From: Hofstenia miamia
Lineage: Eukaryota > Xenacoelomorpha > Acoela
NCBI GenBank assembly: GCA_004352715.1
Contig: SCFE01000093.1
Span: 1,661,912 to 1,725,911 of the forward strand
Reading direction: 5' to 3'
Length of the DNA stretch: 64,000 bases
The notes beneath the pieces were generated by a model. The model had not been told where the DNA came from and ran no database searches. It was given only the letters and a program-made list of their open reading frames with translations. Of this stretch, positions 10,791-23,290 are shown piece by piece. Positions within the stretch are counted from its first letter, which is position 1. The number at the start of each line of letters is the position of its first letter. The position numbers were made by a program, and so were the translations under genes.

Positions 10791-11691
10791 TTCCATTTTT
10801 AATAATTTCATTATTAAAGTATTCCAATTTTATACAAGTGAATAGTTAGGTTTGAAATTTTCGTCAAAATTCAATTTCAGGATCTCTAAAGATTTACATA
10901 AATGAAAAATTCGCCTCCTTTTTGGCCGCGATGCCAATTTTTTAAAAAAAATATATTTGTTTTATGAAAACCACTAAAAATGTTTTTGTCACAATTTTTC
11001 GCAATTTCGTATGTTTATATAGTTTTGAAAAGAACCGCGTGTATGTTTCAATTTCAAAGGTAGATAACTAGATTCACGTAATTTGCGGAATATATTTCTG
11101 TATTTATTAGCATGGCACGAATATTTCACTTTGTTTGAAATTCATACAACAGTCACATTTCGCTGAAACGCACCACAAACAGCTTATAGCGTTTGTGTGT
11201 GAAATTCGATTGTAGTTTCCTAAAATGAAAGAGAAGAGACTCTCCTCTATCGCGTGGTGCTTCCAGATTAAGCCTAGCGTTAATATTCTTAGTATTCAGT
11301 TAACAACAATTTGCAATCTTCATGCGAATTACTATTGCTGATTTACTGATTTATTTAGTAACCTATAGCGATCATAGTTGTACAATTAGAAAAATGTTGA
11401 CGTGGACATTGCGCAATAGTTAGATTCATGGCGTATAATGTATAAATCATTTATTATTTAGATTGCTCGCATACATATCTTTTGAATTCCTCAAATGTGT
11501 TTATTGCAGTGAAATAAGAAGAGTAATTCTACAAGCTTTTAAAAAAGAATATGCATGTATTGATATCCAACAATTTCGCGTATTGAAGAATAATTCTGGT
11601 TTTTTAACTTTCAGGCTTTTGGCTGTTTAACGAATTTCCTCTACTTTTTACCCTTCTATAACTTAAGAGCTAATTAACGTCGCTGATACAA
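10791..11691. other. AT-rich noncoding stretch
   Basis: No exon recognised, including no continuation of NSF. It ends at the second 1000-N gap. Confidence 0.45.
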
Positions 11692-12691
11692 NNNNNNNNN
11701 NNNNNNNNNNNNNNNNNNNNNNNNNNNNNNNNNNNNNNNNNNNNNNNNNNNNNNNNNNNNNNNNNNNNNNNNNNNNNNNNNNNNNNNNNNNNNNNNNNNN
11801 NNNNNNNNNNNNNNNNNNNNNNNNNNNNNNNNNNNNNNNNNNNNNNNNNNNNNNNNNNNNNNNNNNNNNNNNNNNNNNNNNNNNNNNNNNNNNNNNNNNN
11901 NNNNNNNNNNNNNNNNNNNNNNNNNNNNNNNNNNNNNNNNNNNNNNNNNNNNNNNNNNNNNNNNNNNNNNNNNNNNNNNNNNNNNNNNNNNNNNNNNNNN
12001 NNNNNNNNNNNNNNNNNNNNNNNNNNNNNNNNNNNNNNNNNNNNNNNNNNNNNNNNNNNNNNNNNNNNNNNNNNNNNNNNNNNNNNNNNNNNNNNNNNNN
12101 NNNNNNNNNNNNNNNNNNNNNNNNNNNNNNNNNNNNNNNNNNNNNNNNNNNNNNNNNNNNNNNNNNNNNNNNNNNNNNNNNNNNNNNNNNNNNNNNNNNN
12201 NNNNNNNNNNNNNNNNNNNNNNNNNNNNNNNNNNNNNNNNNNNNNNNNNNNNNNNNNNNNNNNNNNNNNNNNNNNNNNNNNNNNNNNNNNNNNNNNNNNN
12301 NNNNNNNNNNNNNNNNNNNNNNNNNNNNNNNNNNNNNNNNNNNNNNNNNNNNNNNNNNNNNNNNNNNNNNNNNNNNNNNNNNNNNNNNNNNNNNNNNNNN
12401 NNNNNNNNNNNNNNNNNNNNNNNNNNNNNNNNNNNNNNNNNNNNNNNNNNNNNNNNNNNNNNNNNNNNNNNNNNNNNNNNNNNNNNNNNNNNNNNNNNNN
12501 NNNNNNNNNNNNNNNNNNNNNNNNNNNNNNNNNNNNNNNNNNNNNNNNNNNNNNNNNNNNNNNNNNNNNNNNNNNNNNNNNNNNNNNNNNNNNNNNNNNN
12601 NNNNNNNNNNNNNNNNNNNNNNNNNNNNNNNNNNNNNNNNNNNNNNNNNNNNNNNNNNNNNNNNNNNNNNNNNNNNNNNNNNNNNNNNNNN
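11692..12691. other. assembly gap (1000 N)
   Basis: Exactly 1000 N, probably of unknown true length. Its right edge opens inside a LINE-like frame. Confidence 0.99.
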
Positions 12692-12978
12692 GGAAGACGT
12701 TAAGAAAACCTATTAAACTATATGCAAAAATTGCTAAGTTAAATAAGTGTGAACTTATTTCGTGTATCAATGCAACTTTCAATGCAATGTTTAAGAAATA
12801 TACAATGAAAGTGTATACTGATAAGTATCACCCAATGAATGAAAGGATAAAGTTTTCAAGAAGCCAAACACGAACAAAGGTCATATTGGAGAAAATTCAT
12901 GATACAAGGTACTCAAAAACTTTCCTACCTGCAGCCTTAAAGTATATTAACTCTGGAACTCTCCCCCAGTTCCTATAG
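12692..12978 (+). pseudogene. LINE reverse transcriptase, C-terminal fragment (probable)
   Basis: Open from the gap edge to a TAG at 12976-12978. The last 45 residues follow the C-terminal pattern of many LINE ORF2 proteins: a HPM segment, Arg/Ser-rich stretch, then RTKVILEKIHDTRYSKTF and FLPAALKYIN, comparable to the usual '..RT.RY.kSFiP.ai..N' ending. No catalytic residues are present. The rest would be in the gap. This is weak-motif recognition, so a host exon remains possible. Confidence 0.4.
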
Positions 12979-13393
12979 CAAATATTTCTGAATAAATCCA
13001 ATTTCCTTTTTACAGAGCGCTTTGCGCTGTGTACGGGAATTAAAGCTTGGATATATATATATATATATATGAATCAATCAATAAATTATCCATAATGTAA
13101 GGAGTCTGGGTTAGCTACGGTAGCTGATTCATTCAAATGTAAATATACCTTCAATACAAAATAATTTTAAAAACATCTCTGTATACCAAAAATGAATATA
13201 TTTTTTTGCTAGCTATTATTTTTGATTTAAAATGATATATGTATATAATATATATGTATAAAATAAAGTATCTGTGGAAATCTATGCATCGAATCTATCT
13301 ATATCTAAAACCAGATACTGGCTCATTGGCTATAGGAGGAAAAATGCAACTTCTAAAATACAAGTTATTGTAGTAAAAAAATAATTTACTTCA

Positions 13394-13427
<34 letters not shown>

Positions 13428-14636
13428 NNNNNNNNNNNNNNNNNNNNNNNNNNNNNNNNNNNNNNNNNNNNNNNNNNNNNNNNNNNNNNNNNNNNNNNNN
13501 NNNNNNNNNNNNNNNNNNNNNNNNNNNNNNNNNNNNNNNNNNNNNNNNNNNNNNNNNNNNNNNNNNNNNNNNNNNNNNNNNNNNNNNNNNNNNNNTATAT
13601 ATATATATATATATATATATCCGCCATCATAAATATGTGATTCGTTTGCGAAATTATTTATTCCGTATTTGAAACTAATCATATCTAATAATAATAACTA
13701 ATTCATTATAGTCAAATTAAAAATAGCGATGAAATTATTTTAAGATGCGCAAATTTAAATTACAGAGCATAATGTGAACATTTCAATTTAATGACCTGCT
13801 TAATTGACATCTTTGTCTCCATGAAAATAAGGAATTAGCTACAGAAACCGGATGAAATGTTGGAATTCATCAATAAGTTCATTGAATCCAAACATATTTT
13901 CCTACATTATATTTCTGCCTTTGTAGGTCTTACATGAAAACTGTAATAAGAACATTAAATTTTTTAAGTTTATTTTGAAATATGGATTGGAGATTATTAA
14001 TATACAAAAAAATTTGCAGCATTTTGGTTCTCGGTAAGATGAGATATCATTTTAAACAAAAACTCAAAATTTGACTCATAATCTTTGCACAAAGATTTGT
14101 TGTAGTTACTTTATTTAGTTAATTTTTTTTCCACTTAAAAGTCTTGAATATTTGCTCAAATAATTTTTTTCGAAATTTTTTCAGCTACTAGAATTATTTT
14201 GAGGTAAGTTTATTCAGTTGCCTAATTTAATAATAAATTTCAATTTATCATGTAAAAAAATACATCCAATTATTAATGAATTTAGCAAAAATTGAATTAT
14301 TGCAGATTGATTTTTTTTGAAAAAAAAATCAATCGCTTAATTAGTAACTTTATTCAAATTCTAATCTCATTAGTCTGTTGGGGCATACAACCATTTTTAG
14401 ATGTTCGTGACGTGTATTATTATCTAAACGAAGTTTTTATTGCTTTTATCAGCATGTATATTGCAAAACCTACAAAACTAAAAGCTGATTAGTTGTTGGA
14501 TGCTGCATTTTGAGAAGTAGCATTACGTCAATAAATGCACTGCGTAGTAGAAATATCTGTCAACAACTATGACGTATTAATTTTAGACAAATGCTGGGAA
14601 GTGTAAACCTCATTCGGAAATAATTTTCTGCTAGCC
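12979..14636. other. AT-rich stretch with microsatellites and a gap
   Basis: Contains (AT)n at 13051-13070, (AT)n tracts at 13398-13427 and 13596-13620 flanking a 168-N gap, and no recognisable exon. The GPCR promoter and 5' UTR must lie near its right end, but no core promoter element is obvious. Confidence 0.5.
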
Positions 14637-14998
14637 ATGTCGTCTACTGCAACAACAACACCACGTAAGGATTCAATTTTAAATGTTTAAATTTAATATG
14701 TCCAGGCTTCTTGTTCGAATGCAAATGTTGTGTACTAAAAATTTTAATTCTCCACTCTTAAACTAATGCGTCACAGCATAAGAATAAATTTTGAACAAAT
14801 TTGTGTTTTTTCTTTTACAAAAAAGAAGTTAAAATTTTGCCTAGTTTTTGCATGCTCTAATTTTCCTTGAAGAGTCAATTATCCTATGTACAGTATGTAT
14901 AAATAGCAATTTGCTTCAAAATGTCCTAACATATAAGCAAGTATTGCTTTTTACCCATTGCGAAATACAATGAATTTTATTCGATATAATCTATAATT

Positions 14999-15039
<41 letters not shown>

Positions 15040-17612
15040 TGTATATATATACTGTACATATACATATATATATATATTTATATATACTATATATATATAT
15101 ATATACATATATATAATTCTTTACAAAGCCTAAGACCTAATGTTTTATGTTGGATTCACTAAATTCCATGGCGTCTTTTTAAAATTTATAATATAATAAT
15201 TTACTAATGAAAAATTTAATTTTATTGAATCTGAAAAATTGTATTGTTATCTTCAAGTGAAATGAAAAATATATGACACTATTTACTAACTAATATTCTA
15301 TAATTGTTATTCATTAATATTTAGATGGCGAAAATACTTCCAATGAAACAGAATGGCTTTATGAAGGTAAATACACTAATACAATTCTTCATACTATGCT
15401 TTTAGCGATTTACACCCCTCACCAAGGTTGTGCCAAAAGCGCCAAAATGTCTGCGCTATTATCTATTGTTGATTACAAAAGATTTCAAACAAAAGCCTTG
15501 AACTGTTCTAATGTTTGAGAACGCCTTTGGCGAAGCCATTTAACGGATCCCTTAATTATAAATCAAATCAAATTAATATCTGTTGCAGTCAATATCAGTA
15601 CTATTGCAATGTATGCTATAATAAATGATATAATTATAATGATCTAATGTTATTGGCTTCGTCGTTTTAAAAAATGTCGATGATTTGTATCTGATTAGGG
15701 AATCCGAGAAGTATATAACAAAATACTGTAAATACCTGTATAAATGTAAGAAAAATGTTTAAGTTAACTAATATTTTTTTAAGAACTGTAACGTTACAGT
15801 GATGCATTTATATAGATAAAATTTACAATCAATAGCAAGTACGTTTTGACAAGCACTTATCTTATGAACTCCTTGACCAAGAATTCGTTGCAGGTTGCAG
15901 GTAAACATAGCGTGAAATGATTATCACTACCAAAACTACATTTGAGTCAAGTGAATCTTTGACGAGAATCAATAAGGCATCCAAAAACTGGAGGAGGTTT
16001 TTTTATGCGTTGGGGTCCCCCTTCAAAAGCTAGACATCATTAAGAATGAAAATTCATTGACAGCATTATTATTTTACATTTCTGTCTCCCTTGACAATAT
16101 CATCTATGCATTTAAGTGTTTTCAGTACTAAAATATACCCTACAAGAAATCTATTGTTAAAAAATTGACTTGGACCATTATCTGAATATTAATAAGCATT
16201 GTTTCACTGCAGAAGTATTTAAAATCTTATTTGCATTTGAATTATTGAAATTATTCAATTATCGACCAATGTATGTTAAAAGCTTCGTTTGTCATCCTGT
16301 CAAATTGTCATTTTGCATTTGTTATTTCCAGATGAATAAATCACTATATTTAAAACCGATATCTTTGTATAAACATTAGTCTCAATTTATGACGGATATT
16401 AAAACATTGAAGCTTTAAATATAAACAAATTTAATTAAATATAATTATGTCTAAATAGATTCATTTGATTTTTATTGAAATCGTTTAATGTGACTATTTT
16501 TAGTGATGGAAGTATATGATGGACTGAGATGGAGAATTTTCGAATTTCTTTTGTACTTATTTTTATTGGTAGCTATCGATATTTTCAGTATATTAGCGAT
16601 CCTCATAGTAAAGCGAACCCCAGCTTTGCATTCCGCTCCTGGAATGATGATAGGTTTTATTGCCATATGTGATTTCACTGTGACGACCTTGGTGATAGGG
16701 AATGGGTTGTATCCTGCGTTAACCAGAAATCCTTACTCTAAAACTGTAGGGGTCTTTGTTGCAGTGACTTTCGCAAGTATGCAGAGTGTCAACGCGTTCA
16801 CTCTGATGGTATCAGCCATGGATAGACTTTTTTCTATTGTTTGGCCCTTTACTTATCCAAACCATTTTACCATCAAAAGGATCATTGGGCTTTTTGTGGT
16901 CCTAATTATCGCTGGTTGCATTTGGCCAACGACGTGGATTTTGTATAATACATATAAGAAATCTGTGTGGTACGATGAACAGGTTTACATGTACTTCTTG
17001 GTCTCCGATAATGATGTTTTCCCATTAGTGTCACTTTTTTTATTTCTCACACCAGGAATTATTGTATTGATCTGCTACATCATAATTGTAGTGATTGTAG
17101 TACAGAAGAGAATCTCCATGAAGAAACAGATGCAAGTGATGCAGTCCAACCGACGCAGTTCCTCTCAAGCTAATTATAGCAAGGGCAAAGAATTTCTTGC
17201 GCACATCAGCGCTTGTAAAATGCTATTTGTAGTAACAATTCTGTATTTTCTCAGTTTCTTTCCATACATGTTTGTAGATTGGTACATAATAAATGTATCG
17301 TTAGTGCCACCATACATCTACAAAATCACTACGTGGTTCATATTCATCGAATCGCTCTTTAACTTTACAGTTTTTTACAAGATGAATGCAAATTTCAAGA
17401 CTGGTGCCAAAAAGCTCTTGCACCGTTTCTACCGTAGCAAAGCCCAATTTTTCCAAAATTATCTTCCTGCCAAATACTCTTCTCAAAATGGATTACTTTC
17501 CAACAACCGGAGTCAATATCGCTGTAGCTTCACGGCGATGTCTCCACGTACGTCGATGTCGATCCTACCCCAACATGCACGTGATAAGAAACACTCAACA
17601 GACGATTGTTAA
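14637..17612 (+). CDS. class-A-like 7TM G-protein-coupled receptor (3 exons)
   Basis: Coding exons 14637-14664, 15325-15366 and 16504-17612, all with GT-AG borders (donors GTAAGG and GTAAAT, acceptors TTTAG and TTTTAG) and matching phase 1, give 392 residues. An in-frame stop at 14604-14606 precedes the ATG. The two small exons form an extracellular N-terminus with sequons at Asn13 and Asn16. Seven hydrophobic segments follow. TM2 keeps the sodium-site Asp (AICDF), TM3 ends in DRLFSIV (a DRY variant, Asp130), TM5 has Pro and Tyr (LTPGIIVLICY), TM6 ends in SFFPYM, and TM7 reads FNFTVFY, so the Pro of NPxxY is Phe. The TM1 Asn, the pre-TM3 disulfide Cys and the TM6 CWxP are missing. The tail is Ser/Arg-rich. 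It should signal from the plasma membrane; the ligand cannot be inferred. An AATAAA lies at 17911. Confidence 0.88.
15003..15115. repeat. compound (AT)n microsatellite in GPCR intron 1
   Basis: AT runs broken by ACTGTATATAT and TACATATAC units, within the first intron of the receptor gene. Confidence 0.9.
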
Positions 17613-20079
17613 TAGTTTATGGTTGCTGCTCGATATGTTTTGTAATCCAATTAGCACAATCTTAAACTCTTAGAACATAGCTTAGATTAGTTAATGATTA
17701 ATCTCAATGCTGTTTAATATCAACTTTTCGTAAATTTCCATTTTTTCGAGTATGACCAGCATTTAAACACAGCATTGATTCAATTGAGTATTTGTTTTTG
17801 TAATGTGAATTAGCATATTAAATGTTAGTATTTTTCAATTTTTTTATAAAAAATATTCATGAAAAGCAGATTCTATGCATTATGGAAAATTTTATTATGC
17901 ACAAAGTGTAAATAAAAAATATTGCAAAATGCGAATACATTAATATGCTGAGAATTTGGTCACTGTTACAAAATACTGAAATAGAATTTATTATTATTCT
18001 CCGTACTTGAATCATTCTTTATGCTGCAAGTTTCATATAATTTATTGCATTAATTGAATTCCAAAAAACGCAGCATAATGAGACACACAATTGCTAATTG
18101 ATCGTATCTAAGATATGTAAGTAAACAGCAAGCATATTTTCACTTGAAATTTCAAACAGTAGTATACATATATATATATATATATATATAAATATATATA
18201 CTACTGATGTGCTGGTATTCGTAGTACCCTCGAGCACCCAGGCGGATGCACAGTTTTCATCGGGTATGGGAAAGTTTCCATTTCTTATAGTGTGTAACTA
18301 TAAATTTTAAGTAAAATTTTGAAAACAATATAACATATAATGAAATATATATACATATATTAAGCTCAAAATTTTTAAATTTATGAATAGAGTTTTGAAA
18401 TGTGGTTTTTGTTAATCAGCGAAGTGATTCGTATCACCCATGATTTTTTGAAGTATTCAACTTCTCTCTATATAATTTTTACAATGAAGGAATAGAATAT
18501 TTAAATGTAAGGTCTCGAAAATTCACAAAATTGATAATGGTCAGGATTTATAAATATAATTGAAAAATATTCAAAATCTAAGAAAAATTATGCATTTATT
18601 TTTAATATTATTAATTTTATAAGAATTTAGCATGGAAGCAAAAATATGTAAACTAATTGAAGTGAAAAATGAAGAATTGAAATTGAGAACAAATTATGAA
18701 AATCGAAAACGTAGTGCTTCGTTTTTGGCAATAATCGTGCGCTGCTCGAATATCAAACTACATAATTAATGTTGAGTAAATCGAAATAGCACTCACGTCA
18801 ATAAACTAATTGTTTTCTATTAATAGTTTGTCTGTCTCTCACTAACAGTAAATTAGAAGTGATAAATATTTCTATTTTATATGTTCATTGAGTCGTTGTT
18901 ATCAATTGAATACTTTCAATATTTAGTAAAATTAAATATTTTAAGTAATTTAATAAATTTTTGACACTTAATTTATTGTGATTACTTGTAATGTAAGAAT
19001 CAAATATTTCATACAAATGTATAAAATATAAATAAAATCTAGAATTCAATATCCTATGCAAAATTTACTCTTACAATTTTTTGATTAAGTATGGCGTAAG
19101 CAATGGAAAATTGAATTTAGATCATAGGAATTATAATGTATACCAGAAGTCATTCATTTTTCACATTTGCATGTCTAAAACTAGGCTATTTTATACAATG
19201 TTCAGTTTATACATAGAAATAAATAACTTTCTCAATATACTATTTAGCTTACAATCATAGGACTTCAAGATTTTCCAAAAATGTACAGGATTTAAGATTT
19301 TGAAAAACAGCTAAAATCGCTTTGATTTAATAAGTATGATTCGGTGAACAACTTGAAAAAAAATCATATTGGTAATATTTTAAAAGATCTATGGACGGTC
19401 CATGCTTAAACTCGCAATATTCGCAAACTAGAAAAATAATTTACGGTAAACATTAGTTGACAAGTTGCATAAATTCCATACTTATGAGTAAGATTCACGA
19501 ATAAATTTGTGGATTTTATGCAGAAAATGTGACTACAACAAAGAAATAAAATTTCATAAAAATTCAAAATTTACTGCTAGACGACAAAGTCAATAATGAA
19601 TGTCAATATTTAAGACATATTTTCATAATTTGCTTTGGGCAGTATTCTTGATGAATCAGCCATTAAAAGCTTTGAATTTTCGATATTTTAATAAATCAAT
19701 TATGTAATCTGTTGAGTAAAATGCAGTCCATTGCCAATGAATGAAAATTTTTCTACAAAAAAGATTCCACAATGCAGTATAAATCAGTGCAAATCGTATT
19801 GCTAAAACCCTTTTAATGTTGCAAATTTGTTTTCTTTTATAACCTGAAGAATAAACTAAAATATTTTTGGGTACAGCTATAAAACAGTATGGGCTTTCTA
19901 TTTATTCAAATCCCGGGATTACTAGCATTAATAATAATAATCAATAATAATTATATATTTTTCACCTGTTTAACTCACAAAAAAGTATAAAAACACATAT
20001 TAGGGCACAATGTAAATTTTGTTTTTCTATATTTTTCACTTAGTCGCAAATTGATATTTCTTAGTTATAGACTATATTC
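17613..20079. other. AT-rich noncoding stretch downstream of the GPCR
   Basis: 3' UTR of the receptor (AATAAA at 17911-17916), then intergenic sequence with an (AT)n tract at about 18165-18202 flanked by AGTAGTATA/TATACTACT. No other gene seen. Confidence 0.5.
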
Positions 20080-20790
20080 TTTGACTATCTAAATAAGCAT
20101 TTTTCTTTGGTAAAAATTCTATTTTAATTTTTTCTAAAATTCTTTAAACTTAGTTTCTTCTTTAATATCAGGCGATAACTTGTTCCATACATTCATACAG
20201 TAACTGATAAAACAGTTCTTCATTATTCTTTTTGTAAATTGAATTTTTCCATATCACTTGATTCTATTATGTAGCTATGATAAAATTTCTTCTTTTCTTC
20301 AATTTTTGAAAAAAATATTTGCAATGGTTTTAGTTCTTGTCTATTAAAGAGATGTTGAAACTCAATTTATCCTTGAATTATAAGGACAAAATACTTTATA
20401 TGGAGACTTTCAAAGTATTCCTTGATTTCAAATTCTACAATCTGGTGTAAACCTATTCATTAAGATAGTCAGTGATATATGATACATCGACTCAAGCCCA
20501 TTGAATACTCATCTCAAGAACTCCCAACTGCTTATTAAGTGACGATCAGGAGATCAATCGTATATTATGCATTCGTTTGGGGAGGAGCTTCTGTGATTTC
20601 ATTTAACAAGATAAATGGTGTTTAGAAGAAAGCTGTTTTATCGAAACCATGCGATCTTATGAGTCGGTATTAAACATAATCAACAAACACGATGAGAATC
20701 TACTGCAATGTATCGAATAAGAGAACCATAACCTCTATGCTATTCTTTCAAAAATGAAGCAAATATTGTGAAATAAACCTTAGAGAAAGT
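20080..20790. mobile_element. LINE remnant with inverted halves (probable)
   Basis: Minus strand, about 20110-20240: a frame of the pattern CMNVWNKLSPDIKEETKF, matching the extreme C-terminus of LINE RT proteins ('..WN.LP..i....sF'). Plus strand, about 20535-20645: RSIVYYAFVWGGASVISF followed by KKAVL, matching the earlier '..lyYa..vWgg....l..vQKkAv' segment of the same class of protein. The two lie head to head, as after 5' inversion of one insertion. Many stops. Pattern recognition only. Confidence 0.35.
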
Positions 20791-22440
20791 TGACCTTGTA
20801 TTGACTAAAATTTTTTCCAAACCACATTCTGCAGCTTTGATCATTTACAGCATGAATATTTTACCAGATGTGTTTCTTATAGTTTAAGATTTTAATTAAT
20901 ATTATTACTATTATAATAATTGGTTTTGAATAATTTTGCAAAACACTACTATACAAAACTCAATTGATTAAGTTAAACCCAATAATTCTTTATGATAATT
21001 AGCTATAGTTTTAATTTGCTTTAAGAAATTAAAGCAAGGTATGATGCTGCATCAAATTTACAAACAATAGAATGTTTTTACAGGGGTTATAATTTGTGAG
21101 ACCTTAGCTACTATTGAATTAACGATAATTGTTTATTTAAACAGCAATGTTTGAACTGCTTTGCAATATATAAATTAAGGATATGCTATCAAAAACCTAA
21201 TGTTTGCCTTTATTGGGTCACCAATGGGTGATTGTCGGATATACATCACTGACCCCTTAAATCCCAAGTGGCCATTAATGGCCATTAATAGCAGCTACGA
21301 TTGCCCATTGTCGGACCATTAATGGCTTGCTATTTGGGTCTGTATGTGTCGAGAATACCGTCTGTGCTTCGAATACGTCAATAAGGAAAAATTAATATTG
21401 GCATTTAATAAATAGCATGTAACGTAATCTATACATTTAATGCTCATCTTTATCAACACAGATAAGTTTCAAATTGCGTGTGAGCACGCATCGTTTCAAT
21501 GAATCACTAGAGAGCAATGTACATTTACCTGTAGCAATAATTTATAACCGCCCGAGGCATTTGGAAAACACGTGTATAGAACGCTAAGACTAAATCTGTT
21601 AAATCTGTTAATAGCGTTTTATGTTAAACATCTTTCAATACCAATGTGTGTTAAATTTATAAATTAATAAAGTTTATTTCATTATATTAAGGTTGAAAAA
21701 ATCAAAATTTATTGTATATTTATCAGTTCTATACACTTTAAAATTGTTTTTGTAAAACTTAGCAGTTAAACTCAGGAATCTGCCTATACGAATGCGAAGA
21801 AAGTTTTAGGAAACTACAGAGGCACTTATGAGAAAAACGTTTATGAATATGAAATTCTTATAAATTTTGCAATTTGATATTCTGACAAGATATGCTAAGT
21901 AAAAAACTAAATGGGTATGTGTATTATTGGCCCCACATAGTTTAATGAACTAAAACTACACAGCTAATTTCTAAGACTATGTTCCATAAAACTTCAATAC
22001 TTCATTTTGTAAAGTTTTTCAAGTGCTTCCTACTATTTAGCAACAAATTTCCACATGATGTGACATAATCCATCAAACTATCATGATTGGTCAAGATGAG
22101 AGAAAAGGATGAAGGAAACAAAGACTAAAATTATTAATATTGATTATAATGATTAAAATGTAAATCATGATAGGATTGATTATTTTCACTTTGTAAATGT
22201 TTTGTGCAATTATATCTAAAATTATACTCGACAGTATTTGACAAAACAAAAGATGGTCAAACAGCGTAGTCAAATTAACGCTGACGTTGCGTAATCTTAG
22301 CAGAAATATTAAGCGAGGGAAAAACTGTAAACAAGAAAGATTAACAGGTACTAGTCGAGTATTTAGTTGTTTATCACTAAGTGCTATAAATATACTGAAC
22401 GTGATGTAAATAATGATGAGCAAATCTACTTTGGATTTAT
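20791..22440. other. AT-rich noncoding stretch
   Basis: No gene recognised. A small cluster of CCATTAATGG motifs at about 21270-21320 includes the 14-bp palindrome GGCCATTAATGGCC at 21270-21283. Confidence 0.45.
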
Positions 22441-23290
22441 TTTCTCTTGTCAGGTTATTTTATATATTCTGATGGAAAGCTAAACATCTACGAGCTAGGG
22501 TAATTGTATGGTGGTTCCCACATCCGGTTAAAGGTATGCTGGAGCAGCCTCCTAATAGCTATTCCACAGCGGGGAGGGCGACAGCTGTAGTTACCTGGTG
22601 TGCTCTTAGGTTACGGATAGGTATAGGAGTTTTTTTACCGTTATAGCTTTCCTAATTGTCATTGCTTGTCTGATATTGTTATTGCAGCCTATAGGTTTTA
22701 CATGTCAATTATATTATCGATGAACTCAAGTTATTTATTACATTCATTATGCTACATGACGATTGATGATTTAACCGTGTTTACATCTAGATGGTTATTA
22801 CGATTGTATTCCTATATTTTATTACACATAGTTTATTTAATAGTCACTACATGTTGCTCAATGTTTTGTACGGTAGACCTCTGGCCGACTTCTAGTTCCC
22901 AATTTCCGCTGGCGGCATTGATTGTTTACATGTATCAAGGGCTATTATACATTTCTATATATGTAGGGTTATTACATGTAGGGCCTAATAACAAGCTATT
23001 TCAGCGGCAAGGTTGCACAACTTCGTTTATTGCATCAGTTCGTAATAACAAAAACAATCAATGCACTAAATTCTTAAGTAGTTGCAAATCCCATTACACT
23101 GAGTTCGCTATTCACATAACCATTCCCTGGTTGTTCTCTATCTCACAGCGGCGGTTCCATTGGTAAGATGCGGCTGGCGGATGTGCTCCTGGACATGCAC
23201 GCCTACTTTTAAGTGTCGATCCTGTCTTCCAGTATCTCTGTTTTACCTAAATAAGTTGGAGTGAATTAAGTAGCTAAAGGGCTCTTGTGT
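22441..23290 (+). other. GC-richer island with an unassigned hydrophobic open frame
   Basis: This block is visibly less AT-rich than its surroundings. It holds a 154-codon frame from ATG 22702 to a stop ending at 23166; the frame is open from 22666. The product is very hydrophobic in its first 100 residues (several Leu/Ile/Tyr-rich segments that could span a membrane) and contains a Cys pair. I do not recognise a family. The block could be an inserted element of unknown type. I did not find clear terminal repeats. A chance frame is possible because higher GC lowers stop frequency. Confidence 0.25.

Noticed and set aside
16472-17486. Minus-strand and alternative-frame ORFs inside the GPCR exon (including 17386-17673)
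   Set aside because: Shadows of the receptor coding sequence.
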